This document shows, in pieces, positions 38,106 through 50,798 of a DNA stretch of 64,000 nt; the stretch's first letter is position 1, and each line of letters begins with the position of its first letter. The stretch lies in assembly GCA_028386065.3 (NCBI GenBank), contig JAKUCV010003315.1:43042-107041 (forward strand), in the 5' to 3' direction. The notes beneath the pieces were generated by a model, which saw only the letters and a list, made by a program, of their open reading frames with translations, made no database searches and had not been told where the DNA came from. Source of the stretch: Turnera subulata. Its lineage: Eukaryota; Streptophyta; Magnoliopsida; Malpighiales; Passifloraceae. Both the position numbers and the translations under genes were made by a program.

Positions 38106-39565
38106 CTACTTGTAAATCCATTCATTTGCACGGCCACCGGACTCATCCATGTCTATAAATATGCTAACTGCCTGCGTGCAAAGTCAACGAGAAATTACTT
38201 ATCAGATAACAGACAGAGAGTTCTTGAAAATGCAGAGACCAATTATCAAGAATCCAGCATTTACAATAAAGCTGCACAAATATTGTCACAAAGACCCCAA
38301 TCTTGGTTCACCTTCCCTATTCGAGGACGCTCTTTTAACTTTGCCAAGCTGTTTCGAATGTGTGAAACAGCTCCCCAGCATTTCAATGTGTTGGCCACAT
38401 CGTCGAGCCTTAGTATGTATTCTTCTTCAGTAAGTGGAAAGGATCTCTTAACATAGAGAATAGACAACAGAGAGTAAAGAATTAGAGGCAGAAGAAGTGT
38501 TCTTCCTTTCTAAAAACCAAGAAAAAGAAGAACCCGCAAAACATGAATCATGTTACTCGGTAGGATATAATTTTTTAGAAAGGAAACAATCAAGAAGAAT
38601 CATGAATCATGAATTAGAGGCAGAAGAAGTGTTCTTCCTTTCTAAAAAACAATGAATCATGAATCATGAATTAGAGGCAGAAGAAGTGTTCTTCCTTTCT
38701 AAAAAACAAGAAAAAGAAGAACCCGCAAAACATGAATCATGTTACTCGGTAGGATATAATTTTTTTGCAGAAGGAAACAATCAAGAAGAATCATTAGCAT
38801 GTTAGTAGCATACCTGTTCCCTGTACTTCCACATGACATTCAGAGCAAGCAGATTTCTTCCCATGAATTCCTACATACATGAACATATTTGCAAAATCAA
38901 TCGTCAAAGGAGCAACCAAAAGATTAGCCTTATAGAATCCAACAACAAAACCTCCATGGCATTGTCATGAAATCTAGCGAGCATCATCAAAACATGCCAT
39001 AATTAATAATTTAGTAATAAACTTCAAAACATGTACCTTCTTTATTAATTGAACGTCATAAGATCTTCCATACTTTTGCCTTATAAGAGTGGCAAGGTCT
39101 ATCCCACTAAAGCTGGAATCATCCCTACCTACAATCCTCTCCAAATTCTCTCTTAGCAATTCGCCGTCTACCTGAAAAATAAAGCTTCACTCTGAATGAA
39201 TGAGAATCATACTTATATCGTATTGTATATAATCCCATACCATTTTAATAGAAAAAAGGGCAGCTACTTACCCCGCGATCTTCCCTTTTAGTAGAATCTT
39301 TCTCGCTATCCCCGTCACCGGAATCATCCGGATCCGCGCCGTCGTCTAATGTACCGCCGGTGGAGAAGACAGGCCAGTGGTTTCTAAGACCGGACCGATA
39401 ATGGCCGCCGCCGCTGGTGGTAGCAGAGAAAAGTAATCCTCTGGAAGGAAAATCTCGAGAACTCTTAATATGATTGGTTTGATGATTGTTGAACCTGGGT
39501 CTGCAGAGATGGTCCCGGACTCCTCCCGACAGGTTACAGTGGTGACTCGATACAATACTCGTCAT
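38106..39565 (-). CDS. Plastid-type DUF3067 family protein, function unknown
   Basis: Five exons on the minus strand: 39565-39272, 39171-39037, 38870-38814, 38446-38312, 38171-38106, giving 228 residues. Residues 1-98 look like a Ser/Arg/Gly-rich plastid transit region ending in an acidic linker. Residues 99-228 form the conserved domain: LIRQKYGRSYDVQLIKK, LLALNVMWKYREQRSFPLTE, EEEYILRLDDVANTLKCWGA and KERPRIGKAVSIFIDM. These match what I know of DUF3067, a small family shared by cyanobacteria and plant chloroplasts, so the gene is likely of cyanobacterial origin with an added targeting exon. Intron positions support this: the first exon contains only the targeting part. No biochemical function is known to me. 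The start is the only ATG upstream in frame. Confidence 0.87.
38481..38792. repeat. Nested local duplications in DUF3067 gene intron 3
   Basis: The segment beginning ATTAGAGGCAGAAGAAG starts at 38481, 38613 and 38670. A longer block, through AACCCGCAAAACATGAATCATG and GGTAGGATATAAT, is present in the first and third copies (offset about 189 bases), while the second copy is cut short. Tandem CATGAATCATGAATT units join them. The copies are nearly identical, so slippage or unequal exchange is recent. The block lies wholly in the intron 38447-38813. Confidence 0.9.
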
Positions 39566-41384
39566 GATAGTATATCCTCTTCAACCACGTAAAGAAAAGA
39601 AGAAGAAATGGAAGAGAGGAATGAGAAGGTTTTGGAAGACAGAAAGAAGAAGAATGGACAAGGAAGTAGACGAAGTGCTGTGTCTGTGTGTGTTGTTGCG
39701 TGGTGTGTCTGGTTTGAGGATAGAGCACGGAACGACGTCCTCTGCTTTGGAAGAAGACAATTCAGTTATAATCTTTCGGTTATTATTATTTTTTCAATTA
39801 GGATTAATGGATGATTATGGTGACGACTCACGAGGATTATGGACAAACATGTAAATTTACACCATTTTTTTAATAAAGGCATTTGTTTTTCTAATATTTA
39901 GTTTATTTTTATTTGCATTTTCTGGATTTTTATCGTTGTTTATGTTTCTTTTGTCAAGAGAAGTGTGGGGGATCAAACTCGCATCTCAGATGACATAATA
40001 CGTTTAAAGACCAATAAGTGTTCTTAATATTATTCATTTTATTTCCACATTATTTCAATTGATTATAGTATTGTGGCCAACAAAAGAATCGTTTTGATTG
40101 TCTCCTTCAAAGTTGTTAGTTATGGTTGAATAACAAAATTTATGATCGTCATCATTGAGGTTGGTCCAAATTAAAAATGACTTAGGATGATGTGAATTTG
40201 TTGAGAAATTCATCCTATGATCAAATGATAGTTTCGATGGTTTCTTTCCATTAGTTTTGATAGTTTCTTTCCACAAATTAATGAGAGTTGTTAGAAATAG
40301 TTGAATAATAAATTTATGATCACTAATGTACGTATTAGTCAAAATAGCGGATGATTTGATTCAACTTAAATAGATCTGGAATTTGGATCATTTATGTATG
40401 TTTAAAAATTAAAAAAATTAACTAGGAAATTTATTTATCATAATTAAGTGGGCAACCCATGAAAAAACTTAAAGGAATTATAAATATTTTCCAAGTCGAT
40501 ATTCTGGTGGTCCGACCCATTAGAATTGGGTCTGGATTTAATACAAAGAGAACCCATGCTCATTCATTTTATAAAATTTTGCCGTTCACCTATAGTCACA
40601 TACTTCATTGAAATACTAACTCATGGTGTATTAGTTCACACAAACTAATAAAGGTGTGCGAGATTATCACTCCGCCACTTATGGCGAACTATATTGGTCT
40701 AAATGGAGTATAAAGCTAAATGACTAGTTAGTTTTTATGCCAGAAATGTATAATTGTTAACGAAATGAGCATATTGTTTATCTAATAAAATTTACATTTA
40801 CATGTTACAAAAGTACCCGATAATCCATGGTACCGGTCAAACAATTTCAGCATATCAAATTAGGCAACCAGATAAATATAACCCCAAATACGTAATTTTT
40901 CAAAGGTAGCGTACGATAATCCAAGGTACAGGAGCATATTGCGTGTTGTGTGTGTGTCTTCTATACGCTCACCTCCACCTCCGCGGTAAATTTCATGTTA
41001 CATCGGAAAAGATTTAAGATAGAAACTATTCTGGTAAAGGCTAAGATGGTCATTAGAGATGTCTTTGACTTAATTGACTACCTGCAGAAAAAAAAAAAAA
41101 CCAAACAAAAGAAAAAAAAAAGACAACGACACGACACAAAACACGAAAGTAAAAAAAAAAAAAGGAATAAAAAAGAGAAAAAAAAACCCCTCAATAATAA
41201 AACCCTGACAATCAGGGCTCCCTTATATATCAAGCAAAGCAAAAACCCTTGAAAAGAGAGCAGCCAGCCACCCTCGCTCTGTCTGCGTGCCCCCGTCTGC
41301 CTCAGTAGTGTGGTTTTCATCTTCTCTTAAAGCTCACTACCAAAAAAAGAGGAAGGGCAATCTCAAAGAAGAAGTGAATAAAAG
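39566..41384. other. Divergent spacer between DUF3067 gene and IMB4, including IMB4 leader
   Basis: This 1.8-kb head-to-head spacer is AT-rich. A degenerate repeat pair (GTTGTTAGTTATGGTTGAATAA near 40112 and a similar copy near 40287) lies in the middle. A TATA box TATATAT is at 41224-41230, about 155 bases before the IMB4 ATG. Around it are A-rich tracts (41086-41190) and telo-box-like AAACCCT / AAACCC motifs (41202-41208, 41241-41247), common in plant genes of growing cells. No other gene is supported. Confidence 0.55.
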
Positions 41385-44300
41385 ATGGCGCAATCGCTGG
41401 AGCTGTTGTTGATTCAGTTCTTGATGCCGGACAACGACGCGAGGAGGCAGGCGGAGGAGCAGATAAAGAGGCTGGCCAAGGATCCCCAGGTGGTCCCCGC
41501 CCTCGTCCAGCACCTCCGCACCGCCAAGACCCCCAACGTCCGCCAGCTCGCCGCCGTCCTCCTCCGCAAGAAGATCACCGGCCACTGGGCCAAGCTCTCC
41601 CCGCAGCTCAAGCAACTCGTCAAGCAGTCCCTAATCGAGAGCATCACCATGGAACACAGGTTAGTTAGTTAGTTGAGTCCTCCCTTTGTTAGTTTTAATT
41701 ACCTTATTAGTTAGTAATTTGAATGTGAGTTTGGTAATTGTATTGTTTCTCCAGTCCTCCGGTGAGGCGTGCCAGCGCCAATGTGGTGAGTGTCGTCGCG
41801 AAATACGCCGTTCAGGCCGGAGAGTGGCCGGATTTGTTGCCGTTCTTGTTCCAATGCACTCAAAGTGCACAAGAGGACCATAGAGAAGTGAGTTCATAAG
41901 TTTTGATCAACCCTCGCTTCCTCTACTCATTTTTTCCCTCTATTTTATTTGTTTGTTTTTAAAGTTAAGCTGACGTATCAGTTTGTGTTGTTCGGTGTTG
42001 GTGGTGGTGATGATGTAAGGTGGCATTAATCCTTTTCAGCTCTTTAACTGAAACCATAGGGAATGCGTTTAAACCCCATTTCGCAGATCTGCAAGCCCTC
42101 TTACTCAAGTGCCTGCAGGATGAGAGTAGCAGCCGCGTTCGAGTTGCTGCCCTCAAGTAATCCCCACCTCTGTCCTTGCCTTTCCCTGATATGCATTTTT
42201 GTGCTTCTCTTTCGACTACCAATGTAGTTGTCTTTTGAATGCTTTTGCTCACCAGTTCGATCTTATTTCACCAGGGCTGTAGGATCTTTTCTCGAATTTA
42301 CTGAGGAGGGGGATGAAGTGGTGAGTAGTGCAATTTTGTGATAGTTTCTCGTGTAATTTTCATATTCTGATTGCTTTGCTTGTTCTTACTCTTCTATTGT
42401 ATATCCTGCATCCAGTGTGTATATGGTGAGTTTCGTCCGCTAGCCTTGTTCATGGCTATTTTTGGCATTAGCATAGGAGGCCAGGCTGAAACCAAATCAA
42501 TGTACCACTTTTTTAGTTTGAAGATGATTAGATCACAGTGTTGTTAATGTTCCTATAGGGTTTGCTCTAAATTTCTAGGTTTAATCATTTTTTGCTTCTT
42601 TGTTTTGGATAACCAGTATATACCAATGTTTCTTTTACTGTTATTAGAGGTACGCTAAGGTTTTAAGCTAGTGTAAGTGGTAGTTAGGGTCATTTGTTAA
42701 GTGCTCATTTCCAAACTTAACATAGCTTGGCAACTTTGTTTTCCTCATTGATGTGTGTTATGTGTGCAGGTTAGGTTTCGGCAGTTCATCCCCAGCATTT
42801 TAAATGTAGCTAGACAATGCCTAGCCTCTGGTGACGAGGATGTGGCTATAATTGCTTTTGAAATTTTTGACGAGCTGATCGAATCACCTGCACCTCTTCT
42901 TGGGGAATCTGTTAAATCCATCGTACAATTCTCTCTTGAAGTATGCTCAAGTCAAAACTTGGAATCGAACACACGCCATCAGGTAGATCGGAGTATTTGT
43001 TTGTTTGTTTCCTCTGCTATTCTTACTCTTCCTTGCAGGGGCATTTGGTAATAAGTTTCCCTGTGTTCCATGCTGCCCTTGTTTCCCTTTGTTTCCTTAC
43101 ACCCTTTTCTTGTGTAGTGTTTTATCTCAACTTCAATGGCTGCTGTAATACAGCTGTTTCACTAATGTTGAAGATGCCATCCTTTACCTGACTTTCTCCT
43201 CTTTGTTCAAATCAGGCGATTCAGATAATTTCATGGTTGGCCAAGTACAAATCTGCTTCCTTGAAAAAGTATAAGCTGGTGATCCCTATTCTGCAAGTGA
43301 TGTGCCCCTTGCTTGCGGAATCTACAAATACTGATGAAGATGATGATCTGGCTCCAGATCGTGCTGCTGCAGAAGTTATTGATACTATGGCTTTGAACCT
43401 CTCAAAGCATGTTTTCCCCCCTGTTTTTGAGTTTGCTTCTATAAGCAGTCAAAATTCAAATCCAAAATATCGTGAAGCATCGGTTACAGCTCTGGGCGTT
43501 GTTTCAGAAGGCTGTTTTGAGTTGATGAAAGATAAGCTGGAAGCTGTTCTTCATATTGTCTTAGGGGCTTTAAGGGATCCAGAACAAATGGTTAGAGGTG
43601 CTGCTTCATTTGCACTGGGTCAATTTGCAGAGCACTTGCAGCCTGAAATCTTGTCTCACTATGAAAGTGTTATTCCTTGTGTTTTAACTGCTCTTGAGGA
43701 TACATCTGATGAAGTAAAGGTAAAGCTATGAAGAGACAAATCGCAATTGTTGTGTATCTTGCAGAAGCAATATCTTTATGTGATCAACTGTCTTTACTTT
43801 TTCTCAGGAAAAGTCATATTATGCTTTAGCTGCATTCTGTGAGGACATGGGTGAGGAGATTCTTCCTTTCCTTGATCCTTTGATGGCAAAGCTACTTACA
43901 GACCTCAAAAATAGCCCCCGTAATTTGCAGGAGACATGTATGGTATGAAACATGCATCTTAAGGACTAAGGTTTACATGTTAAGAATGCATTAGCGATTT
44001 TGTTCATGGTGTGATTTGAGAATTTAAGTAATCCACGTTGACATTTTGTTGCAGTCTGCAATTGGTTCGGTTGCATCTGCTGCAGAGCAAGCCTTCATCC
44101 CATATGCTGAAGGGGTTCTGGAACTAATGAAATCTTTCATGGTTCTTACAAATGATGAGGACCTGCGATCACGAGCTAGGGCTACCGAACTTGTTGGAAT
44201 AGTTGCAATGGCTGTTGGGAGAATGAGGATGGAACCAATTTTATCCCCTTTTGTGGAAGCAGCAATTTCTGTAATTACACATTCAACTCAAGTTGAGAAC

Positions 44301-47300
44301 TATAACATGGAACTTTGTGAATTCTCATTTGTGGCACCATTTTCTTCAGGGTTTTGGGCTGGAGTTTAGTGAGCTCAGAGAGTATACTCATGGATTCTTT
44401 AGCAACGTTGCAGCGATTTTGGATGACGGCTTTACGCAGGTTAACTTACCACTTGCTGAAATAAACTTGTGATTTCTTTCTGTAGTCCTCTTTTTCAATT
44501 GTTTTAAGTAACACTATCTTATGCACAGTATCTTCCCCATGTTGTACCTCTGGCTTTTGCTTCCTGCAATCTTGATGATGGCTCTGCCGTGGACATTGAT
44601 GACTCTGACAACGAAAATGTCAATGGATTTGATGGAGTTTCATCTGATGATGAAGCTCACGATGAGCCAAGAGTTCGAAATATCAGTGTAAGAACTGGAG
44701 TTCTGGATGAAAAGGCAGCTGCAACTCAAGCACTTGGTTTATTTGCACTGCACACAAAAAGTGCTTATGCTCCGTATCCTCTGTTCTATTCATTTCCTGT
44801 CATTTTCTTTTCGAAGCTCCAATTTTTTTTTATAAAGTGATGGATGAACTTTCTATTAGTTTCTTTAATTGTGTTAAGCTATTTGGAGGAGTCGTTAAGG
44901 ATTTTGAAAAAGCATGCAAGCTATTTTCATGAAGACGTCCGACTTCAGGCAATCATTGCTTTAAAACGTGAGTTGCAACTATATGAATTACTGACAATAT
45001 TATTGGAACATCTATTGAATTTCTCCTCTATTGCTGGTAAACTTGTTACATTATGTATTCTGAAGTCTGCGTTTGCTCTTGTCAATACAAATCCTGATCA
45101 GGTTTCAACGGGCACTAAAAGAGTGTGAATGAGGCTAAACTGTTTGTAGAGATCAAGCGTACTACTTTTCTTTGAGTTGGACTTAAGTTTTTGTTCGAAG
45201 AAATTGCTTATTTATTTTATTCTCATCTTATTTGGAAACCTGACTGTACTTGGCAAGTTAGGATTCTGTATGCCTAGCCTTTATGTGTTTATTGTGGTAG
45301 AATGGTATGTGAATCTGAATATGCTAGCTACTTGTGAGTTTAGAAAAGGTAGCTTGTGAACCTTAATAAGCCAACTGTAGTGAAGCTTGAATTTGGCTCA
45401 TCTTGATCAGGCTTTTGGTAGACATCTTGAGCACGAATCTAAACTTCGATGCAATGCTTGATCAGGCTTCACCTCATGCTGCTTATAGCAGGGCGCATTT
45501 GCTGCTTTAAATGCGATTTTGTTTGATCAATGATATGTGGTCTATATGACTTCAATTGTCTTTCCGCTCTTTGCTTTTCATTTTACATTCTGGCTCACTT
45601 TTAAAGTTGGCGATCAATAAGAAAACTCCAGAGGGATATTTTGACCATTGTGTGTTGTGAAATTTTTTTGATGCATGTTCTGAATCTTAGACCATGGCCA
45701 TAGAATTTTGGGTTTTGTTTATGAGTTCTTTCCTCTCTTGGTTGAAACGTGCTTGTTTTAGGCTTTTCACAAATAGCAATGCTCGTACAGACATTACAAA
45801 AGTCACTTGTGTGATGATCATATTCCAAATTCCATACTAATCCTTTGTTGTAATTCTGTACTATTGCAGATATTGTGACGGCTGCAAATGTGATTTTCCA
45901 GACTCATCCTGTAAGTTTGCGTTCAGCTTTCTCTCTTTTCTACTGATTCGGAAGAGGAAAAAAGGAAAACAAAATTGAAAAATCTTGTGTTCAGGGAATG
46001 GTTTAAGATGACAAATTGTCAACGTCCTTGTTTCTTCTATTCTTTTCTCTGCCTGTAAGAATTTGACTCAAGCTTGTTAGCTTGTTCCAGACAATAGATA
46101 AATAAATTGTAACCAATATCAGGCATGAATTCTTCAATTGTTGGCTAACTTGTATAAGTCCCCTGTTAAGGTAGCAGCCTTAATGCCAAAATTAATTTAG
46201 TTGGTGTTTTCTGTTATGTAAGTTTGCTCAACATTTTGTTTGTATTGCTTTATATTGAGCTGCTATACTTGTTCACAAATGAGTTATGTCTGCTTTCTTG
46301 TTTTGTAGGAAGGACAAGCAAAAGCACGAGAAATGCTTGGTAGGTATACTAAAAGCTTGATAGGGGACACATATTCAACTGTTTATATCTGTCTAGATTT
46401 TGGCTTGGTTTTGTCGTCGTAAAGAAACTTTAAGTGATCTCATACTTCGTCTGCAGATAGTGTAATGAAAATTTACATCAATACTATGACCGAAGATGAT
46501 GACAAGGAAGTGGTTGCTCAAGCTTGCATGAGTGTAGCAGACATTGCTAAGGATTATGGTTACATTGCTGTTGAACCTTGTAGGCATCACTGTTATTTTC
46601 TTCTTTATTTTTTTTTGGTGGAAAGATGATGCTCATTTAGATGCTGAAAGTATCTTACTGGAGCTGCAATCTGATGTGATCTTAATACAGATATGCCTCA
46701 GCTTGTTGATGCAACACTAGCATTGCTTCGGGAAGAATCAGCTTGTCAGCAATTGGAAGATGACAGTGACATTGATGATGATGATAGTGAACATGATGAA
46801 GTGCTCATGGATGCAGTTTCTGACCTTCTTCCTGCATTTGCAAAGTCCATGGGTGCCCACTTTGCACCCATCTTTGCAAAGCTATTTGAACCTTTAATGA
46901 AATTTGCGGTAGGTTTGCATGGCATTATTAACGCCTGTCTGCTTGCATTCTCGATGTAAGATGCCCTCATGATGTTTGGTTTTGGTCATTGCAGAAAGCT
47001 TCAAGGCCTTTGCAGGATCGAACAATGGTGGTTGCATGCATTGCTGAGGTTGCCCAGCACATGGGTGCCCCAATTTCTGGATATGTTGATGTAATTCCGT
47101 AATGCACATATAAATTCATTCTTTTTGGATATAGAAGAGCTTCTGAATTTCTTACTCTTCCAGTTAAATTCTTTTTCCTAACTAAACTAAACTATGTTTC
47201 AGAGGATGATGCCCTTGGTACTCAAAGAACTGGCATCTTCAGATGCAACCAACAGGAGGAATGCTGCATTTTGTGTCGGAGAATTGTGCAAAAATGGAAG

Positions 47301-48440
47301 AGAGTCAACATTAAAGTATCCTTATGCATGCTAACATCTCCCTCTCCCCTTCTCCCTCTATGGCCCCTGGCATAGACGCTAGAGCTCATTATATATGTTA
47401 TATAAGTTAGATTTGGAAGATGTCAACTATTTTGGCATTGAACTTTGTCTTTTAATTGATCCATTCTTCCCCTTGAAAAAGTAGCTCGTTCCTTTACTCG
47501 TTCTAGATACTATCCTGATATATTACATGGACTTTACCCACTATTTGGGGAATCTGAGCCAGATGATGCCGTGAGGGATAATTCAGCTGGTGCAGTGGCT
47601 AGGATGATAATGACAAATCCGCAATCCATTCCATTAAATCAGGTCATTCTTCTGCATACTTCTTTTTGTAGCTTTCTTTGTTGAAGAGAAAACTTTATGA
47701 TTCAATGGTGCTTATCCCCATATGTTGTTAAATTTATAGGTTCTTCCTGTTTTCTTGAAAGCTCTTCCGTTGAAAGAAGATCATGAGGAGTCCATGGCTG
47801 TCTACAGCTGTATCTCTAGTCTCATTTTTTCATCAAATCAACAGGTATTGAAAGTGGGATGGAAGAAGGGGAGGGAAAGGTTTTGAGGCTGGGTGCTACT
47901 GTTAGAGTAGCCATTTTGCATAGCTTTATTTGTGTTATTTGAGTTTTTTGCCGCCCAACCATTGAATTTAATTGGTGTTGATGGCTTCCATTTGGCTTTT
48001 CAAGTCAAACCTCTTGTATTATGGGTGGTTAGAACTAAAGCTGTGCTCTTATAGTTAATAATGCTATGTGAATTCTCATTCTCTTTAAAATTCATGTAAT
48101 TTTAAGAAGAAATTGCTTGAAAGGATCTTCAATGGATATAACCATGGGAAACTTGTCATCTTGTGTTATAATGCATGTGTTGTCTTATTTGAAAGAATGG
48201 TCTTGTTGATTGTTTATTTCCTTTTGATGTGCATAACAGATCCTTGCACATGTTCCTGAGTTGGTCAATCTTTTTGCCCAAGTTGCGGTGTCTCCGGTTG
48301 AAACTTCCGAAGTCAAGACTGAAGTTGGCAGGGCTTTCTCTCACTTGATGTCTCTCTACGGAAATCAAATGCAGCCTCTGCTGAGTAGCCTCCCTCCTTC
48401 ACATGCGAATGCACTTGCTGCATTTGTCTCTAGAACCTGA
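41385..48440 (+). CDS. IMB4: Importin-4 / importin beta-like 4 (ARM/HEAT repeat nuclear import receptor)
   Basis: Twenty exons: 41385-41659, 41755-41887, 42020-42156, 42275-42320, 42770-42982, 43216-43719, 43808-43942, 44055-44270, 44350-44439, 44529-44773, 44879-44967, 45870-45910, 46309-46339, 46457-46579, 46691-46908, 46995-47090, 47203-47315, 47507-47642, 47740-47844, 48240-48440. They give 1,048 residues, the length I recall for Arabidopsis IMB4. Importin-4 carries cargoes such as ribosomal proteins and histones (with chaperones) through nuclear pores and is released by RanGTP. The N-terminal importin-beta (Ran-binding) domain covers about residues 20-95 (ARRQAEEQIKRLAKDP, VRQLAAVLLRKKITGHW). 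HEAT repeats fill the rest. Two acidic loops, near 604-626 (DIDDSDNEN) and 782-797 (DDSDIDDDDSEHDE), are family features. Exons 4, 12 and 13 are under 50 nt. Confidence 0.95.
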
Positions 48441-50730
48441 GAATCGATTTTTTAGGCTAGACAGCCTTCTCTGACTTTTTATAAGATTTTTTTTTTTTTT
48501 GGTCCTCTGAAAGAATGTTTTTCTTGTGCCTTTGTTTTTGTTGGAAGGCCAGATATAGGACAGCAAGGTGCTTGTCGTCCAATCAGGTGTGTACAATGTT
48601 TTTCCTTTCTGCTTCGCCTAGGAGCATGACAGTTGCATGGTGATAAGCTCACTTATTAGTTTATGTAGAAGTAGGTTAGTACTAGTAGTGACTAGAAGGC
48701 ATGTAAGAGAGAATAATTTACAGCATAAGGTTAGATTATCACCTTCTTATCTTTTTAAGGTAACATTCGTTACCACCTCCGATCCTCGACTATAGGTAAT
48801 ATATATAAACCTGTATGAGATGATTCCTTGGTAATTGGTGAAAACTGGTTCTCAACATATAATGTTTGATAGTATCGTTTGATATATCCAACCAGGGAAG
48901 TTTAAGTTGCATCCTTGACCCGTAATTATGCTCATTTTTTTTCTGCAGGTTTTGGACTCGTAATCTCCAAATCTTTTTTTTTTGGTGTCTGCGGAGGCTC
49001 AGCATCTTCTTCCTCCGATTTTGTATCGATGGTATTCAAGTTTCTCTATTTATTTATTTCCTTGGGTATAGTTTGTTGCTGCGGTGTTCCATCGATTTGA
49101 TTTATTCAGTTGAGAGGCAGAGGGATGGGGTTTGAGGGTTTTGATGTAAAGGTGCTTGTATAATGTCACGTGCAAATGTCAATTTATGGTTTTGTTTTGT
49201 TATTGCGAAATCATGAATGCTTCACATTTCTGGAACGGCAGTGTTTTAAATGCGCTTCTTTTCCTGTTTTGGTAGTTGTACTGCAGCGATCACCCTAATC
49301 TCCTATCTATTAAAACAATTTATATGGTACTAGACGAGGCTTTTCATTGCAAACCAGTACCCTTTTGTGGGTGTGTTAATAGGTGCAAAAAAGCTAAAGC
49401 GAAGACATTCTTATCACCAAAGTTATTCAATCTCTAGGAACATTTTGTTTCTTGTGTGAATGTATATTTACACTTTTTTTTTTTTGATACTAATGAGTAT
49501 CCCAGCTCGACAAGTCAGACTAATCTCATCCGTGGCTCGACACCCAATCTCGCTTCCTGGGCATTTAGCCTAAGACCACGAACGGGGTCCAACATATTTA
49601 ACCACTCCTAACAGGTGCATTTTCCATACCTCCACGTTTCTCCGGATCGAACCCGGGACGTATGAGTTAAGGGGCCGGAGCATGCTGGACCACTGCGCCA
49701 ACACCTGCGGAAATGTCTTGGCCAATGTAACAAATTCGTACAAAAACATTCATACTATTACGCTAAATCTTTAGATGTAAAGAGCTGTTAGAACTTGGAA
49801 GTAACCTTTGTTAACAGTGGGACAAGACACTTTAGTTTACGCATATAAGTTCCTTTTTTTGGATTGGTCTAATTAATTGGCAATTCAATTCATCGCTTCA
49901 AAAATTATAATTTCCTCTTAATTATCCACATCTCGTGATCGAATGTTGGACCTATGAAGCGGAACGAGGAATGTTTGTCCGTACACATAGGGGGCCCGTT
50001 TCTTCTGATAATGAAACTGTAATACAACAACATTTGTGAACAAACTCTTTCAAGTCTTAACTCAACTCAACCAACACTGCATGCAACAAAAACACTTGAG
50101 AGGGACAGTAGAAAAAAAAAAGCAAAGGGAAGACATGTAACTAACTGGTCCCTGCTTCTGTCTCAGGTAATGGTCTTCCCTCCACCACCTTTTCCCTTCT
50201 CCCCCATTTAACAGTTTTTAAGTTTTTAACACCCAAAAAAGGACACAGCAACAAAAGAAACAAAATCATCCACAGCAGCAGTGTACCAAAAAACACAACA
50301 ATAAAAAAAAAAACCCAAACCCCACCCTAAAGTTCCCTCTTCTCCTTTTTACAAACATTGATCATCATCATATATATACTCTGTCCATCGAGAGCCAAAA
50401 AAGATTGAAACTTGGAAACTACTATGCATACTACATAATATGACATAATAATAAAAAGGCATGCATTGACCAGGGCACCAAAATACCACCCACTATAAGC
50501 AAATACCACCTGGGTATTGTTACTGTTCTTCTCTCCAGAATAAAAGAAATGCAAAAAAATTGGAAACATTTCATTATCACCCCCCTAAAACCCTAAGACT
50601 GATTCAGTTCAATTAATAATAATCCTCTCCTCTCCCTTCCCTAGTAGTTCTTTCTCTCTGTAAAACCCAGTTCCCTGTAAGGAAAAAAAAAAAAGAGAAA
50701 GGAAGACAGAAAAGGAAATCAGGATGCTTA
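48441..50730. other. Spacer between IMB4 and the U-box gene
   Basis: This region contains the IMB4 3' UTR (from 48441), a SINE-like element at about 49474-49712, and the leader of the next gene (from about 50550), which is rich in CT and A runs. Nothing else is supported. Confidence 0.5.
49474..49712 (-). mobile_element. tRNA-derived SINE-like element
   Basis: On the minus strand the sequence starts GGTGTTGGCGCAGTGG, which contains an A-box-like TGGCGCAGTGG. A B-box-like GGTTCGATCC follows about 45 bases later. A tRNA-unrelated body of about 160 bases ends ACTCATTAGTATC and a run of A (T run at 49474-49485 on the plus strand). The last bases, TAGTATC plus A run, match the end of the smaller SINE at 26958-27062, so both belong to related families. 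I could not find a convincing target-site duplication, which suggests an older insertion. Confidence 0.75.
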
Positions 50731-50798
50731 ATGGTCGTGATGATGATTCATCACCACCAGCAGCCGCAGCAGCAGCAAACGACACATCATACTCATAG
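50724..50798 (+). promoter_or_regulatory. Overlapping upstream ORF at the U-box gene start
   Basis: An ATG at 50724, seven bases before the proposed main ATG, opens a 24-codon frame (MLNGRDDDSSPP...) that ends at TAG 50796-50798, inside the main coding region. A ribosome that starts here cannot reach the main frame. The main ATG (CTTAATGG) lacks a purine at -3, so starting could be leaky and reduced. Whether the transcript includes 50724 is not known. Confidence 0.6.

Noticed and set aside
38481..38792. CRISPR-like array
   Set aside because: Irregular spacing, repeats longer than spacers, plant nuclear intron; simple duplication explains it.
39950..40025. Degraded third SINE on the minus strand
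   Set aside because: GAGTTTGATCCC only loosely resembles a B box and there is no tail or flanking repeat.
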